Positions 16,734 to 26,381 of a stretch of DNA of 50,078 bases are shown one piece after another (positions within the stretch are counted from its first letter, which is position 1; each line of letters opens with the position of its first letter). The position numbers and the translations under genes are program-made. The DNA is from Bacteroidetes bacterium UBA2322 (lineage in GTDB: Bacteria; Bacteroidota; Bacteroidia; Chitinophagales; UBA2359). The stretch spans positions 22,618 through 72,695 of the forward strand of contig DDVC01000225.1 of the NCBI GenBank assembly GCA_002345145.1, written 5' to 3'. Below the pieces are notes generated by a model. That model was not told the origin of the DNA, made no database searches, and worked only from the letters and a program-made list of their open reading frames with translations.

Positions 16734-17690
16734 ATGCCTAAACTTTTTTCATCTGCGCAAAAAAAACTTTTAAAGCAGGTAAATAAACCGGAGAGCGAAC
16801 TCAACAAATTTATCTGTGAAAATTGGAATGCTCTTTTTTTGAACGTAGTTTTCATTGCAAGCGAATTTCCGCTTAAAGGCAATGTCAGAAGTATAGGCAC
16901 TAACGGAAGACTGGATATTTTAGCGTATAATCCCAAATCAAAAAGGTTTGTAGTATTTGAATTGAAAAAGGACTATGATAAAAATATAACCGAGCAAGCG
17001 GCAGACTACAAGGAATACATTGAAGACAATTTTGCTGATGTATATTTAAGGGCAACTCAAATTTACAATGTTGAGTTACCCAAATTCCAAGAAATGGATT
17101 TAAAACAAACAGAGATTGTTTTAATAGCAAAAAAATTTTCTGCCACTCAAATTGAACGAGTAAAAAAGAATAAAGAAGGCACTATTACACTCATTAAGTA
17201 TTTTTGGTTTGAAGATGACTTGGTTTTTATTGATTATTTAAACAACGACCCCGATGAAGAAAAAATAGAAAGCATAAATAGCAAAAAAATAAAATCAGTA
17301 AAGGATATAGCAAACCAAGACCTCGATTTATATGAAATAGACCGATTTTTTAACCTGAAACAAGACAGCAAAGAAGTATTTTTACTCTTTTATGATTGGT
17401 TAAAAACGCTGGGCGAGGTTAAAATTACACCCAAACAGGTGCTGTTAAAGGTTGAAATAAAAGATACCACTTTTTCCGCCATTGGTTATGGTGGTAAAGT
17501 TGCAAGCAAACAAATATTGCAAATCAATACAAATATAGACCTTACAAATATAAGCGGACTCTTAGTGGAAGATAGAGTGAGAGAGGGAAATAAGAAAAAA
17601 GGCAGCTTAGCATCGGAACGTTATGAAGTAAGAATTAGAACGCAACAAGAAATGCAAATAATGATAGATGCTTTACACGGCAAAATTTAG
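16734..17690 (+). CDS. PD-(D/E)XK nuclease-like protein (DUF91/NucS-like)
   Basis: A 318-aa cytoplasmic protein. Residues ~45-110 have the PD-(D/E)XK nuclease signature: GRLDILAYN with the metal-binding Asp, then FVVFELKKD with the E-x-K pair, followed by ITEQAADYKEYI. This resembles DUF91/NucS-type endonuclease domains. The C-terminal half (residues ~195-318) resembles the DUF5655-type domain that often follows; I am less sure of that. The gene is clearly more AT-rich and uses more AAA/ATA/TTT codons than its neighbours, which suggests acquisition by transfer. It has its own AT-rich upstream region with an inverted repeat. Role may be DNA repair or defence; not shown by the sequence. Confidence 0.6.
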   Translation: MPKLFSSAQKKLLKQVNKPESELNKFICENWNALFLNVVFIASEFPLKGNVRSIGTNGRLDILAYNPKSKRFVVFELKKDYDKNITEQAADYKEYIEDNFADVYLRATQIYNVELPKFQEMDLKQTEIVLIAKKFSATQIERVKKNKEGTITLIKYFWFEDDLVFIDYLNNDPDEEKIESINSKKIKSVKDIANQDLDLYEIDRFFNLKQDSKEVFLLFYDWLKTLGEVKITPKQVLLKVEIKDTTFSAIGYGGKVASKQILQINTNIDLTNISGLLVEDRVREGNKKKGSLASERYEVRIRTQQEMQIMIDALHGKI

Positions 17691-17791
17691 AACATATCCC
17701 CGCAATAAATTAAATAATATAATTTTACCTCCTCCTCTTTGACTTAAACAACGGTTAATATCTTTTTAAAACACCCCAAACCTACACCACC

Positions 17792-18109
17792 ATGAACCTG
17801 CCCCCAAAATACCAACCCATTCAAAACTACCTTAACGCACAAGGGCAAGTAACCATTTGGCCCAGTAAGCGCAATCACTTTAATCGCCAAAAACTCATCT
17901 TGGAATTTTTGGCAGAACAATTTGATTTTGACCGACAATACACCGAAAAAGAGGTTAACGAAATTTTAAACCACCACCACACCTTTGCCGACCACGCCCT
18001 GCTGCGCCGCGAGTTATTCTCTAATAAACTCCTCAATCGTACTCGCGATGGGCGCGCCTACTGGCGCTGCAATATCACAACTGCCTCCACCACTCATGAA
18101 ACACTTTGA
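17792..18109 (+). CDS. DUF2087 domain protein
   Basis: A 105-aa protein that is nearly all one DUF2087 domain: an opening YLNAQGQVTIWPSKRNHFNR, then FDRQYTEKEVNEILNHHHTF and LLRRELFSNKLLNRTRDGRAY ending WRC. Such domains form a small winged-helix-like fold and are found alone or fused to ArsR-type regulators; the biochemical function is not established. The 3' end overlaps the start of mutS2 by 14 bases, so the two are likely cotranscribed and translationally coupled. Confidence 0.8.
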   Translation: MNLPPKYQPIQNYLNAQGQVTIWPSKRNHFNRQKLILEFLAEQFDFDRQYTEKEVNEILNHHHTFADHALLRRELFSNKLLNRTRDGRAYWRCNITTASTTHETL

Positions 18110-20522
18110 TAAGGATAAACACGCCATAGATTTTTACCCCAAAGACCTGTTTAAAAAATTAGAGTTCGATAAAATACAGGAACTCCTTGCCCATAAATGC
18201 CTTAGCCCAATGGGCAAGGAGTGGGTAGAAAAAATGCAGGTAATGGCACAGCCCAACGACATTATGCAGCGGCTGCACCAAACCCACGATTTTAAACAAT
18301 TCCTGTCTTTTGAAGAACAAGGTTTTCCCGATGGGCATTTCCTCGACCTTAAAGAGGAAATTACCCTACTCGGCATTGACAACGCTGTGCTCAATGAGCA
18401 GCAGTTTTTTCGCATTTCGCAGGTATTGCGCACCGTAGAGGAAATTGTGCGCCTTTTTGCCGGACACAGTAACGACCGGCGCCAAAAATACCCCGCCTTG
18501 TTTGAACTCATTAGCCCGCTTACCATAAGCAAGGAGCTGGCACACCAAATTAAACAAGTATTAGATGACAATGGTAAAGTGCGCTCCGATGCCTCTAAAG
18601 AATTGCAGCAAATTCGCAAAAACATTACCGCCCGATATACAGACTTAGAGCGCAAGTTTAACGCCATTATAACCGAATACAAAAAATACGGCTGGCTTAC
18701 CGATAGCGCCGAAAGCATACGCAATGGCAGACGCGTACTCTCTGTTCCTGCCGAACATAAGCGAAAGGTAAAAGGCATTATTCATGACGAATCTAACACC
18801 GGCAGCACTACCTATATTGAACCCGAAGCTACCGTTTACCTCACCAACGAAATTGTAGAGCTACAGCAAGCCGAAAAACGCGAAATTTACCAAATTCTGC
18901 GCGAACTTACCCTCAAAACCCGCCCCCACCTACCCGCCCTCAAACAATACCGGCAAACGCTGGGGCTGCTCGATTTTGTGCGTGCCAAAGCCTTGCTTGC
19001 CATTGACCTAAACGCCGCCATGCCCCGTTTATCTTCCGATAAAAGCATGGAAATTTACAATGCCCGCCACCCACTGCTCTACCTCAAAAACAAAACCCTC
19101 AAAAAGAAAACCGTTCCGCTTACCTTTTCCCTTTCTATTGCAGAGCGGCTTTTAGTGGTGAGCGGACCCAATGCCGGCGGTAAATCGGTACTCCTAAAAA
19201 CCGTAGGGCTGCTACAGCTTATGCTGCAAACCGGATTGCTGGTGCCTGCCGATGACCACTCATTGTTTACCCTGTTCCGCAACTTTTTTGTGGATATAGG
19301 CGATGAGCAATCTATTGAAAACGACCTCAGTACCTACAGCTCCCGATTGCGAAACATGCGCTATTTTACCGAACATGCCAATGCCAAAACCTTGCTCCTC
19401 ATAGATGAGTTTGGCTCCGGTACCGACCCCGCGCTGGGCGGCGCTATTGCCGAAGCGCTACTGGAATACTTTAACAAAAAATTTTGCTATGGCATTATTA
19501 CCACCCATTACTCCAACATAAAAGTATATGCCACCCAAACCCCCGGCATCATTAACGGCTGTATGTTGTTTGACCATGCCTCTTTATCGCCTCTGTATAG
19601 GTTAGAGGTGGGTAAACCGGGCAGCTCTTTTGCCTTTGAACTGGCAGTAAAAAGCGGACTTGCCGATGCTATTATCCTAAATGCCAAACAAAAGGTGGAC
19701 GTAGAGTACAAAGAGTTTGACGAACTGCTTAGTACCCTACAGCGCGATAAACAAGCCGTTAATGAGCGTGAGCGCATTGCCACCCAAAAAGAGGAGCAAC
19801 TAACCAAACTGCTCCAAGAATACACCCAAAAAAAACAGGAGTTGGAGCAAAACCGCAAAAAAATGCTCCTCGAAGCCTCCCAAAAAGCCCAAGCCTTATG
19901 GGAAGATGCCAACCGCAAATTTGAAAACATGGTGCGTGAGTGGAACGAAAATAAGGGCGATAAAGCGCTTATCAAAAAAATAAAAGCCGAAATAGAACAA
20001 GACAGAGCCCTGCTTACCGATGATGTGGAAGATTTGAAAGAGGAGGTATATTACCGAAAAACCGATAAGCCCATTACCATAGGCGCTCAGGTGCAGTTGC
20101 GCGGCGGCAGAGAAGTGGGTAAAGTAACCGAAATAAGGAGAAATGCCGCCATAGTAGAATTTGAACACATTACCACCCACATAAACCTAAAAGAACTGGA
20201 AGTGGTAGAGCGCATACAAAACCCTAAAGAAAATGCCCCGCAAATTAGCCTCTATAATACCCTGCAAGCCAAAAGCGAGTTTAAAAACAGCATCGACATA
20301 AGAGGTATGCGCCGAGATGAAGCCCTGCGCGAGGTTGAAAACCTATTGGATAAAGCCATGCTGCTGGGCGTAAATGAGCTAAAAATTATTCACGGCATAG
20401 GCGATGGTATTTTGCGCCGTGCTATCAGAGATTTGCTCAAAAAGTACCGCTCCGTAAAATCGGTATTAGACGAAGAGCCTCAGTATGGTGGCGCAGGCAT
20501 CAGCATTGTGGAGCTGGCTTAA
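18096..20522 (+). CDS. mutS2: MutS2 family ATPase/endonuclease
   Basis: An 808-aa protein of the MutS2 family, which suppresses homologous recombination in some bacteria and acts in ribosome rescue in others. The start at 18096 (MKHFDKDKHAIDFYP) is preferred; the frame is open further upstream only because it overlaps the DUF2087 gene. Walker A GPNAGGKS is at ~357-364, Walker B LLLIDEFGSGTDP lies near 430-442, and the ITTHYSN switch follows. A long coiled coil (~530-640) leads to a KOW-like segment (VQLRGGREVGKVTEI) and a C-terminal Smr nuclease domain (~730-808: DIRGMRRDEAL, IIHGIGDGILR). All expected domains are present and length is normal. Confidence 0.95.
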   Translation: MKHFDKDKHAIDFYPKDLFKKLEFDKIQELLAHKCLSPMGKEWVEKMQVMAQPNDIMQRLHQTHDFKQFLSFEEQGFPDGHFLDLKEEITLLGIDNAVLNEQQFFRISQVLRTVEEIVRLFAGHSNDRRQKYPALFELISPLTISKELAHQIKQVLDDNGKVRSDASKELQQIRKNITARYTDLERKFNAIITEYKKYGWLTDSAESIRNGRRVLSVPAEHKRKVKGIIHDESNTGSTTYIEPEATVYLTNEIVELQQAEKREIYQILRELTLKTRPHLPALKQYRQTLGLLDFVRAKALLAIDLNAAMPRLSSDKSMEIYNARHPLLYLKNKTLKKKTVPLTFSLSIAERLLVVSGPNAGGKSVLLKTVGLLQLMLQTGLLVPADDHSLFTLFRNFFVDIGDEQSIENDLSTYSSRLRNMRYFTEHANAKTLLLIDEFGSGTDPALGGAIAEALLEYFNKKFCYGIITTHYSNIKVYATQTPGIINGCMLFDHASLSPLYRLEVGKPGSSFAFELAVKSGLADAIILNAKQKVDVEYKEFDELLSTLQRDKQAVNERERIATQKEEQLTKLLQEYTQKKQELEQNRKKMLLEASQKAQALWEDANRKFENMVREWNENKGDKALIKKIKAEIEQDRALLTDDVEDLKEEVYYRKTDKPITIGAQVQLRGGREVGKVTEIRRNAAIVEFEHITTHINLKELEVVERIQNPKENAPQISLYNTLQAKSEFKNSIDIRGMRRDEALREVENLLDKAMLLGVNELKIIHGIGDGILRRAIRDLLKKYRSVKSVLDEEPQYGGAGISIVELA

Positions 20523-20536
20523 GCGCAGGTAAATAG

Positions 20537-21109
20537 TTAGGCAGTAAACAACTGGTTTTTGCCGTTGCCGGTAGAGTAGCCAAACACACTGCCGCAAACA
20601 CCGCCAATGATGTGGGCAAATTGCGATATATTATCGTCTTCAAAGGAGGTAACCACCTCATTGCCCAAAAACAACAGCACTACCAAAATAAAAGTAAGCG
20701 GTACTTGCCCACTTCTGAAATTGGTCAGAGAGCTGAGTATGATGTACATAAACACAATACCACTTGCCCCCAGCAGTCCGGCATTAAAAAGTGTGGTAGT
20801 GAGTATGCCGGTAACTAATGCCGTAATAAACATCATTATAAGCAGTTTTTGGGAGCCATATTTTTCTTCCAACATAGGACCTAACAGTAATATCAGCGTA
20901 AGATTGCTTACCAAATGACCCCAACCGGCATGACCCGCCGCATGCGATACTAACCTGAAATAAGTAACAGGGTCGGCAAGTTCCATATCGGGATATACGG
21001 TAAACAAACTTCGGGTAAGACCGTGCATGGTAAAATCGTCTAACAGCATAACAGCAGTACAAATAAGTGTAAATGTTAGCACTGCCGGCGAGTTATAGGT
21101 TATGCGCAT
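20537..21109 (-). CDS. Rhomboid family intramembrane serine protease
   Basis: A 190-aa polytopic inner-membrane protease. The catalytic motif GASG gives Ser116 (LLGASGIVFMYI) and the partner His166 is in QFAHIIGGVCGSVFG. The conserved HxxxN in TM2 is HLVSN (His65, Asn69). About six hydrophobic segments are present, as in the compact bacterial rhomboids. It converges on mutS2, with only 14 bases between stops. Substrates are unknown. Confidence 0.9.
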   Translation of the reverse strand: MRITYNSPAVLTFTLICTAVMLLDDFTMHGLTRSLFTVYPDMELADPVTYFRLVSHAAGHAGWGHLVSNLTLILLLGPMLEEKYGSQKLLIMMFITALVTGILTTTLFNAGLLGASGIVFMYIILSSLTNFRSGQVPLTFILVVLLFLGNEVVTSFEDDNISQFAHIIGGVCGSVFGYSTGNGKNQLFTA

Positions 21110-21201
21110 AAGATAAACCTGATTGTGGGGTGAAGTAAGTTGGTTTTAGTAGCAAACATCAATTTTTGGCTGTAAGTTTCATTTTTACCCCGATAGATAA
21201 A

Positions 21202-21236
21202 AAAAAGCCGACTTTGGTTAAAAAGGCGGCTTTTAA
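21202..21236 (-). terminator. Rho-independent terminator
   Basis: On the minus strand, AAAAGCCG(C) and CGGCTTTT form a stem around a ~15-base loop and are followed by a T run. It lies ~55 bases beyond the stop of the 1112-aa T9SS protein and before the rhomboid gene, so it ends the former transcript. Confidence 0.7.
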
Positions 21237-21289
21237 GGCGGTAGGAGGTTAGTATTTATTTGCTGTTTTTGTGGGCAGCAACGGTGGTT

Positions 21290-24200
21290 TTACTGCACCA
21301 ATAATTTGTAGGTTTTTTTACCTGCCGAGGTAGAAATGGAGAGCAGGTACATACCCTTTTGCCATGCGTGAACCGGCAGGGTGGTAGCGGGGGTAGTAAG
21401 TTGTTGTTGGCAAATTAGTTGTCCGGTTAGGTTATACACCTGTACCACAGCGCCTGCGGGGGCATTTATATGCAGCAGGTTTTGGGCGGGGTTGGGGTAT
21501 ATGTGTGCTTGGAAAAATTCATTATTTGGCAAGGTGTTGTCAGAGGTGGCAGTAAGGGTGTAATTTTCGGGATTAACGGGTATTTCTGCTTCGGCATTGG
21601 TAATGCAGCGCACATTGGTAAAAGAAAAGTTGAGGGTATAGCTGAGGTTTTCCTCGTTTTTACCGTCTATGTTTTCAATAATAACAAACGAAGCCTTGCC
21701 TATAACTCCTTGTCCCGATGTATTGGTTTGGTTGGTTCGGGTAAGGGCTACATCTGTTTGGTTAGTTGAGGTGGTTTTTTTAAACAGCAGGGTATTAGCG
21801 GTATTACCTACCCATGCGTCATTGGCAAGCGTAAGGTGTGTAAGTTGCAAAAAAGCGCCGTCATAATTAAAGGTGTATGCCATGCCATAAAAATCGGTTA
21901 CAGGGTTAGCGGCATCGCCCAAGTAAATCCACAGCGAAATGGTATCGCCCACACCGGCGCCGGTTTGGTTGTTAAGGCTAAAAAACAGTGGAGCGCCGGT
22001 TTGGGCTTCGGCAGTATTTTTACCATGCGTTAAACCGTAGTTAAGGCTAATGGCGGTAGTATCTTGGGCATTAATTGTGCCGTTGCCATTGCAGTCGGCA
22101 AATTTAAAGTTCAGGCCATTGGCAAAATTATTTGCCCAGTTATCGGCGCTGTGAGCATACCAGCCTATGCTTTGGTCTAATCGGGCAGTACCGGTAAAGT
22201 CATAAGCAAGCCCCAAGTGCAGCACGTCGTAGTTATTAGCAATACCATCGTTATTGGCATCGCCGGGCCATACACAATCCTCCACACACTCGGGAGGAGA
22301 TAATACGGTAAGGGTTATAGTGCCGGTAGCCACCGTGCCGGTAGCATCGGTTATAAGGTAGGTTATGAGGTAGGTGCCCGGCTCATCGGGAGCGGTAAGG
22401 GTTATGGTTCCGTTTTCGTAATCTACGTTTACGTCTATAGTAGCCAGTACCGTAAGCAGGGTTAGGGTATTGGTGCCGGTATCATTGGCAAGCGGGTTTA
22501 TGGTTAGGGTTTGCCCTGTTTCGGCATAAACAAAATCGTCTTGGGCATTAAGCGGCGTAACCGGTTCGGCGGTAATGGTTCTGCACTCCTCATCGGTACA
22601 GCCGTTAGAGTCGGTAACACTTATGCAGTAAGTACCTGCATCGGTAATGGTAATGGAGCTGCTTGTTTGCCCGGTGTTCCAGAGGTAGGCATAGGGTGGT
22701 GTGCCGCCGGTGGTGGTAGAGGTTATGGTAGCAGAGCCGCCTGCCGGAATCTGAACAGGGGTACTTTCGGTACTTATTGCCAGCAGCGGTGATAGAGCAG
22801 TTATGGTATAGGCTTGGTTAATAATGCACCCCATGGCATCGGCAATTAAAAGGGTGTAAATGCCCGGGCAAAGCCCGCTAATAAAAGTAGCAGTGCTTGT
22901 AAACCCGTCGGGTCCTGTCCATTGGTAGGTAAAAGGTGGCGTACCGCCAACAACCGAAGCCGCTAAACTGCCTGCACACTCGCCAAAACATACGGGCATG
23001 GTAACATTTACAATTGGCGTTAAATCGCACCCGCCACCGGTAACCATCACTACCACCGGATACTGCGCCGTGCAGCCGTTGGCATCGGTAACTGTGAGCA
23101 GGTAAGTAGTAGTAAAATTGGGCGAAGCAATAGGATTAGGGATGAGCGGATTGTTTAACCCGGCAGAGGGCATCCACTGATAACTGTATGGTGGGGTGCC
23201 GCCCGATGCTGCCGCATTGAGTTGGGTGGTTTGCCCAATGGTAATTTCAGCCGGCGTGGCTACGGCGGTAGCTACCAGCGGCGGAGTCTCAGTAAAAATA
23301 ACCGATTGATTGGTTGTGCAGCCGGCAGCATCTATAACAATAACGGTATTTGTGCCGGCACATAGGTTGGCAGCCGTTGCCAAAGTAGAACCGTTTGACC
23401 ATGTATAGGCATAAGGAGGCGTACCTCCCCAGGCAGTAACGGTAGCCAAACCGGTGCAGGTGTTGTAGCATAGTTGCGTATTGGCAGCGCTAACTTCTGC
23501 TAATAGCGAACTGCAACCCGAACCGCCCGTATTAACGTATATAACCACCGTAGCAGTACTGCACACACTAAACGCGTTGCAAATGATGTATTGGAGCGTA
23601 TCGTAACCGCTAAACCCCGGATTGGGAACATAAATTATAAACGCGCCGCTCTCCATAGCCGTTCCGTAGTTGGGGGCGTCTATGATAGTAGGCGATACGG
23701 TATCCGAATAAACATCGTTGTCTAATACGTTCATCGTAAAAGGTCCGGCAGAGGGTGTTTCGTAGTAGTCATCGTTGGCAGTTACAGTACCCGCGCCGGT
23801 ATCTACTACTACAATACCAAAACCGAAGGCAATACACCCGTTAGAGTCGGTTGCAGTTACTGCATAGGTGGTGGTGGCAGGCGGCGATGCAATGGGGTTG
23901 GCAGCGCCGGTATTAACCAACCACGTAGTGGGCGCCCACTGATAAGTATAGGGCGCAGCCCCACCCGATACGGTGGCTTGCAACAAAGCAAAACCACCGG
24001 GTCCGATAACCGGCGGATTTACCGATACGTTTACCGTTGTTGGGGCAGCCTCGGCAAGGTATATATTGCTTACTGTGGAGCAACCCATGGCATCGGTAAC
24101 AGTAGTGGTGTAAGCGCCGGCGCAGAGGTTGTTAAGCACATAATCTGTGCCCAAAAAGTCTGTCCATGTAATGGTGTAAGGCGGAGTGCCACCCCATACA

Positions 24201-24628
24201 GATAAAACAGCGCTGCCGGAACATACCCCATTACAAAGAATAGGGGTAGTAGTGGTTATATAGGCATACAAATCGGGGCAGCCGGCTATTACTGTTACGT
24301 AAACAGCAGCGCTTGCCGTAGCGCCCAAGTCATTGCTCACGGTATAAGTAAATACATCTTCGCCCACAAACCCCTCGGCAGGCAGGTAAGACAATACGCC
24401 ATCGGGCAAAGATACCACTTCGGCGCCCGATATAGGCGGTGTGGTGATGAGTACCTCGCCAAAATACCCGGTCATAGAAAAATCATTCAATAAAACCGGC
24501 ATAAATATAGGCGTACCCAATGTGGTAGTGTAATAATCATCGGCAGCGGCAATGGTTTGTGCCTGTATGCCCGATGTGGTCAGCGCCCAAATAACAAAGA
24601 AGGCGAGTAGGGTAACAAATGTGCGCAT
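21290..24628 (-). CDS. T9SS-secreted protein with SprB-like repeats, dockerin and cohesin-like domain
   Basis: A 1112-aa exported protein. The start at 24628 (MRTFVTLLAFFVIWALTTSG...QAQ) gives a proper signal peptide; the 23 upstream codons do not. Domains in order: an Ig/cadherin-like domain (LLNDFSMTGYF ... GVLSYLPAEGFVGEDVFTY), at least four SprB-type repeats with the pattern C-x3-C-G ... GGTPPYxYxW ... LCAGxYT ... D-x2-GC, interspersed PKD-like repeats, and another cadherin-like domain (DDFVYAETGQTL). A type I dockerin-like pair (GDANNDGIANNYDVLHLG and ADCNGNGTINAQDTTAISL, ~784-869) follows, then a cohesin-like beta domain (~880-1030, GVGDTISLWIYLG), and finally a type A sorting domain (~1040-1112, IYPNPAQNLLHIN). 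Probably a cell-surface adhesin. Family-level call is strong, ligand unknown. Confidence 0.85.
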   Translation of the reverse strand: MRTFVTLLAFFVIWALTTSGIQAQTIAAADDYYTTTLGTPIFMPVLLNDFSMTGYFGEVLITTPPISGAEVVSLPDGVLSYLPAEGFVGEDVFTYTVSNDLGATASAAVYVTVIAGCPDLYAYITTTTPILCNGVCSGSAVLSVWGGTPPYTITWTDFLGTDYVLNNLCAGAYTTTVTDAMGCSTVSNIYLAEAAPTTVNVSVNPPVIGPGGFALLQATVSGGAAPYTYQWAPTTWLVNTGAANPIASPPATTTYAVTATDSNGCIAFGFGIVVVDTGAGTVTANDDYYETPSAGPFTMNVLDNDVYSDTVSPTIIDAPNYGTAMESGAFIIYVPNPGFSGYDTLQYIICNAFSVCSTATVVIYVNTGGSGCSSLLAEVSAANTQLCYNTCTGLATVTAWGGTPPYAYTWSNGSTLATAANLCAGTNTVIVIDAAGCTTNQSVIFTETPPLVATAVATPAEITIGQTTQLNAAASGGTPPYSYQWMPSAGLNNPLIPNPIASPNFTTTYLLTVTDANGCTAQYPVVVMVTGGGCDLTPIVNVTMPVCFGECAGSLAASVVGGTPPFTYQWTGPDGFTSTATFISGLCPGIYTLLIADAMGCIINQAYTITALSPLLAISTESTPVQIPAGGSATITSTTTGGTPPYAYLWNTGQTSSSITITDAGTYCISVTDSNGCTDEECRTITAEPVTPLNAQDDFVYAETGQTLTINPLANDTGTNTLTLLTVLATIDVNVDYENGTITLTAPDEPGTYLITYLITDATGTVATGTITLTVLSPPECVEDCVWPGDANNDGIANNYDVLHLGLAYDFTGTARLDQSIGWYAHSADNWANNFANGLNFKFADCNGNGTINAQDTTAISLNYGLTHGKNTAEAQTGAPLFFSLNNQTGAGVGDTISLWIYLGDAANPVTDFYGMAYTFNYDGAFLQLTHLTLANDAWVGNTANTLLFKKTTSTNQTDVALTRTNQTNTSGQGVIGKASFVIIENIDGKNEENLSYTLNFSFTNVRCITNAEAEIPVNPENYTLTATSDNTLPNNEFFQAHIYPNPAQNLLHINAPAGAVVQVYNLTGQLICQQQLTTPATTLPVHAWQKGMYLLSISTSAGKKTYKLLVQ

Positions 24629-24956
24629 AAAAAGAAATTTTTTTTCAAGAGTGGAAACAAGAAACCGATTAACGGTACAAAATTGCGGCTTTACCAAAGA
24701 CTAAAAAAATACAAAATTTGCAGTTTGTCGGACTTTTTTTTGGCAATAATTTTTGCCTTTTCAGTTAAAAACCTTTGTAGCGGGCAATTTGTAGCTTATT
24801 TTTGTGTTTAAAAAACAGCATTTGTCGGAAAAAGGCTTTTTGTTCTCTGCTCAAAGATACAATTTTCTGATTTAGGGTAAATGCGTTTGCGCTCACTGCA
24901 CCTTACCTCGCAAATAGACAATTTTGCTTGGTTATTTACCATTAACACTTTGCATT

Positions 24957-26381
24957 ATGTTGAACACTAAACTGCTAACCCTGCTCCAAAACCTATCGGG
25001 CAAAGAAAAGCAAGCGGTAGAGGATTATTTTTGCCAGCCTTATTACGCCCAAAAACACGCCTTATTATCGGGCTTATTAAAGTACCTGTTTCAAAATATG
25101 GATTATCCCGATAAACTAAGCAAACCAACGGTATTTCATTATTTGTTTGCCGCAGAACCCTATGATGACCTGAAACTGCGCCACCTTATAGCCGAAACCT
25201 TGCAACACGTAGAGCAGGCGCTGTTAGCCTACCATAGTAAAACAGAAAACCCCGATAGCCGGTTGCAACTGTTGGAATTGTACAGGAGCAAACGCCTGTC
25301 TAAACATTACAAAGCCGTAAGCCAAAAATTAGAAACCCATTTTGACCGCCACCCACACCGGCACGCCTTGTACTATTACCGGCGTTTTTTGTTTATGCAA
25401 AACCAAGACCTGTTTACCGAAAACAGGAACGAACCGCAAAAACAAACTTTTTTGGCGCAGGCATCGGAAGCGCTCGATGTATTTTACCTTGCCAATAAAC
25501 TGCGCATGATTGCCCAAATGGCTACCCTTAAAAAACTGCGCGATACGGAAGAGATAATTTTATTGAGCGCCGATTTGTTGCCTGTAATACAAGCCGGAAA
25601 CTGGCTCCGATATCCGGTAATTGCCTTTTATTATCATGTGGTAATGATGCAGATAGAGCCCGATAATGCTCACCATTTTAACCAACTGAACCTGCTTTTT
25701 GAAACACAAAACCAACTGCTGCCGCCCGATGAAGCAAGAGAAATGTTGTATTTTCTGCTCAATTACTGCGCCGTAAAAATTAATGCCGGAAATACCGATT
25801 TCCTGCACAAAATTTACAGCCTTTATGAACTGGGGCTGCATACGCGCCTTATGATGGAGGACAACTTCCTGAGTCCGTGGAATTACAAAAACATAGTTAC
25901 CGTAGCGCTCAGGTTGGGTTTTGATGAGCAAGCGCGCCGGTTTTTGGAACAGTATAGCCCTTTTTTGCCGCCCGAACACCGCAACAATGCCTATACTTAC
26001 AATATGGCTAATTACCACTTTTTTAAGCGCCATTATAATAAGGTGCTTCAATTGCTTCAACAAGTAAGTTACGACGATGTTTTTTACAGCTTAGATGCCC
26101 GAACCCTACTCCTTAAAACTTACTATGAACTGAACGAGCAAGAGTCGCTAATTTCTCTTATAGACAGTTTTAGGCAATGGCTGAACCGCACCAAAGAATT
26201 GAACAAACAACGCCAGCTTACCTACCGCAATTTGCTCTACTTTGTAAAAAAACTCATCGGCTTGCCGCCAAGAAATGCCCAAAAACGAAACGACTTGATA
26301 AACCAAATAAACCAAACGCCCGCCATAGCAGATAAACGCTGGCTGCTGAGTAAGATGAATGGTAAATGGTATTCAACGTGA
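24957..26381 (+). CDS. Helical (TPR-like) protein of unknown function
   Basis: A 474-aa protein without signal peptide, starting MLNTKLLTLLQNLSGKEKQA. The sequence is almost all helical with repeated aromatic/leucine patterns, for example ALYYYRRFLFMQNQDLF, AREMLYFLLNYCAVKI and NMANYHFFKRHYNKVLQLLQ, which suggests an alpha-solenoid of TPR-like repeats. I recall similar helical proteins in Saprospiria-type genomes but cannot name a function. The start at 24957 is preferred to the upstream one at 24924. The last two residues and the stop codon (TCA ACG TGA) run into the terminal repeat of the mobile-element-like sequence starting at 26375, so the original C-terminus was probably different. Confidence 0.7.
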   Translation: MLNTKLLTLLQNLSGKEKQAVEDYFCQPYYAQKHALLSGLLKYLFQNMDYPDKLSKPTVFHYLFAAEPYDDLKLRHLIAETLQHVEQALLAYHSKTENPDSRLQLLELYRSKRLSKHYKAVSQKLETHFDRHPHRHALYYYRRFLFMQNQDLFTENRNEPQKQTFLAQASEALDVFYLANKLRMIAQMATLKKLRDTEEIILLSADLLPVIQAGNWLRYPVIAFYYHVVMMQIEPDNAHHFNQLNLLFETQNQLLPPDEAREMLYFLLNYCAVKINAGNTDFLHKIYSLYELGLHTRLMMEDNFLSPWNYKNIVTVALRLGFDEQARRFLEQYSPFLPPEHRNNAYTYNMANYHFFKRHYNKVLQLLQQVSYDDVFYSLDARTLLLKTYYELNEQESLISLIDSFRQWLNRTKELNKQRQLTYRNLLYFVKKLIGLPPRNAQKRNDLINQINQTPAIADKRWLLSKMNGKWYST

